A DNA stretch of 64,000 bases, taken from contig NZ_VDQT01000003.1 in the NCBI RefSeq assembly GCF_007667275.1, forward strand, positions 186,001 through 250,000. The letters run 5' to 3'. The position numbers were made by a program, and so were the translations under genes. Numbering within the stretch: the first letter of the stretch is position 1; each line of letters opens with the position of its first letter. This stretch comes from Stenotrophomonas rhizophila (GTDB lineage: Bacteria > Pseudomonadota > Gammaproteobacteria > Xanthomonadales > Xanthomonadaceae). Below are positions 62,782-64,000 of this stretch, in pieces. The notes below the pieces were generated by a model that worked only from the letters and a program-made list of their open reading frames with translations, had not been told where the DNA came from and did no database searches.

Positions 62782-64000
62782 ATGTCCCAGCTGAACCCCA
62801 AAGTCGGCTTCGTCAGCCTTGGCTGCCCGAAGGCCCTTGTCGATTCCGAGCGCATCCTCACCCAGCTGCGGGCCGAGGGCTACGACATCGTCCCCTCCTA
62901 CGATTCTGCCGACGTGGTGGTGGTCAACACCTGCGGCTTCATCGATTCGGCGGTGACCGAGTCGCTGGACGCGATCGGCGAGGCGATGAATGCCAACGGC
63001 AAGGTGATCGTCACCGGCTGCCTGGGCAAGCGCCCGGAGGAGATCCGCAAGGCCTACCCGGACGTGCTGGCCGTCTCCGGTCCGCAGGACTACACCAGCG
63101 TGATGGAGGCCGTGCATGCCGCGCTGCCGCCGAAGCACGACCCGTTCGTCGACCTGGTGCCCGATTACGGCATCAAGCTGACCCCGCGGCATTACGCGTA
63201 CCTGAAGATTTCCGAAGGCTGCAACCACCATTGCAGCTTCTGCATCATTCCCTCCATGCGCGGCAAGCTGGTCTCGCGCCCGGTGGACGAGGTGCTGCGC
63301 GAAGCCGAGCGGCTGGTACGCGGCGGGGTAAAGGAGCTGCTGGTGGTGTCGCAGGACACCTCGGCCTATGGCGTGGACGTCAAGTACGCCGAACGCATGT
63401 GGCGCGACAAGGCCTACCAGACCCGCATGAAGTCGCTGTGCGAGGGCCTGTCCGAACTGGACGCGTGGACCCGCATGCACTACGTGTACCCGTATCCGCA
63501 CGTGGACGAGGTGGTGCCGCTGATGGCGGAGAACCGCATCCTTCCCTACCTCGACATTCCGTTCCAGCACGCCAGCCCGCGCATCCTCAAGCTGATGAAG
63601 CGCCCGGGTGCGGTCGACAAGACCCTGGAACGCGTGCAGCGCTGGCGCCAGCTGTGCCCGGACATCACCGTGCGCTCGACCTTCATCGTCGGCTTCCCGG
63701 GCGAGACCGAGGCCGAGTTCGAAGAACTGCTGTCGTTCCTCGATGCGGCGCAGCTGGACCGCGTGGGCGCGTTCGCCTACTCGCCGGTGACCGGCGCCAC
63801 CGCCAACGACCTGCCCGGCGCGGTGCCGGAGGAAGTGAAGCAGGAGCGCCTGGCCCGCTTCATGGCGCGCCAGGCCGACATTTCCGCGGCGCGCCTGGAA
63901 GCGAAGATCGGCACCGTGCAGCAGTGCCTGGTCGATGCGATCGAAGACGGTATCGCGGTGGCCCGTTCCAAGGCCGACGCGCCGGAGATCGACGGCCTGG
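62782..64000 (+). CDS. rimO: Ribosomal protein S12 methylthiotransferase RimO, N-terminal part
   Basis: A radical-SAM enzyme that methylthiolates Asp88 of ribosomal protein S12. The N-terminal methylthiotransferase domain has its three cysteines at 15, 51 and 80, and the radical-SAM motif is Cys147-Cys151-Cys154 in GCNHHCSFC. The open frame runs to the end of the window at 406 codons, and only the C-terminal TRAM region is partly missing. ATG 62782 gives the family start [27 protein letters not shown] element about 75 bp upstream could be its -10 box. Confidence 0.97.
   Translation, partial: MSQLNPKVGFVSLGCPKALVDSERILTQLRAEGYDIVPSYDSADVVVVNTCGFIDSAVTESLDAIGEAMNANGKVIVTGCLGKRPEEIRKAYPDVLAVSGPQDYTSVMEAVHAALPPKHDPFVDLVPDYGIKLTPRHYAYLKISEGCNHHCSFCIIPSMRGKLVSRPVDEVLREAERLVRGGVKELLVVSQDTSAYGVDVKYAERMWRDKAYQTRMKSLCEGLSELDAWTRMHYVYPYPHVDEVVPLMAENRILPYLDIPFQHASPRILKLMKRPGAVDKTLERVQRWRQLCPDITVRSTFIVGFPGETEAEFEELLSFLDAAQLDRVGAFAYSPVTGATANDLPGAVPEEVKQERLARFMARQADISAARLEAKIGTVQQCLVDAIEDGIAVARSKADAPEIDGL

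Overview
The window is GC-rich, densely coded DNA from a gammaproteobacterium of the Xanthomonadaceae, most likely Stenotrophomonas or a close relative. Three things suggest this. Gene order is of that type (leuS-lptE-holA-nadD-rsfS-rlmH; maf-rng-yhdP-tldD; large TonB-dependent receptors beside peptidases). Many intergenic gaps hold short palindromes headed by GTAG, as in Stenotrophomonas REP/SMAG repeats. GTG and TTG starts are frequent. No phage, insertion sequence or CRISPR array was seen; this is chromosomal backbone with one striking accessory-type operon.

Layout. 1-5304: partial DUF885 protein, DUF502 membrane protein, hotdog thioesterase-like protein, CHASE2-GGDEF diguanylate cyclase behind a decayed FecR-like remnant, thioredoxin-TPR co-chaperone, DUF998 protein. 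5495-11782: leuS, lptE, holA, nadD, rsfS, rlmH, then tRNA-Asn with a terminator. 11783-17233: REP-rich gap, a small membrane protein, TonB-dependent receptor, TonB-like protein, SIMPL protein. 17364-26908: maf, rng, yhdP, tldD, darP, pmbA. 26997-33162: DUF4870 protein, ispA, xseB, tilS, alkaline phosphatase, dicarboxylate symporter.

33416-40598 is the main point of interest. Six co-directional genes match the order and architecture of the Pseudomonas Fap functional amyloid operon: small secreted protein, repeat protein, large amyloid-repeat protein, C39 protease, secreted repeat-containing protein, coiled-coil beta-barrel pore. A good sigma-54 promoter (TGGCAC-N5-CTGC) precedes the first gene. 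A sigma-54 enhancer-binding protein is encoded convergently 2 bp after the last. A duplicated CTGTNACAG motif, spaced two helical turns apart, lies where activator sites are expected. The major subunit is divergent: it has an N-terminal Asp-Thr-X-Ile/Val tetrad tract and no cysteine.

40841-54140: two tandem NlpC/P60 hydrolases (the first with a Clp/CRP-like site upstream), slyD, a DUF418 protein, gor, an EamA transporter, an alkyltransferase-like protein, a rhomboid protease, a 42-bp inverted repeat, two tandem M13 metallopeptidases (one has lost a zinc histidine) and a PYROXD2-type oxidoreductase. 54194-64000: S9 peptidase with a TonB-dependent receptor, mrp/apbC, dcd, a 55-residue membrane protein, HIT protein, dienelactone hydrolase and the 5' part of rimO.

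A possible theme, by inference only, is cyclic-di-GMP and surface life: a diguanylate cyclase, a VpsR-like sigma-54 activator, a Clp-type site and a surface amyloid system lie in one window.
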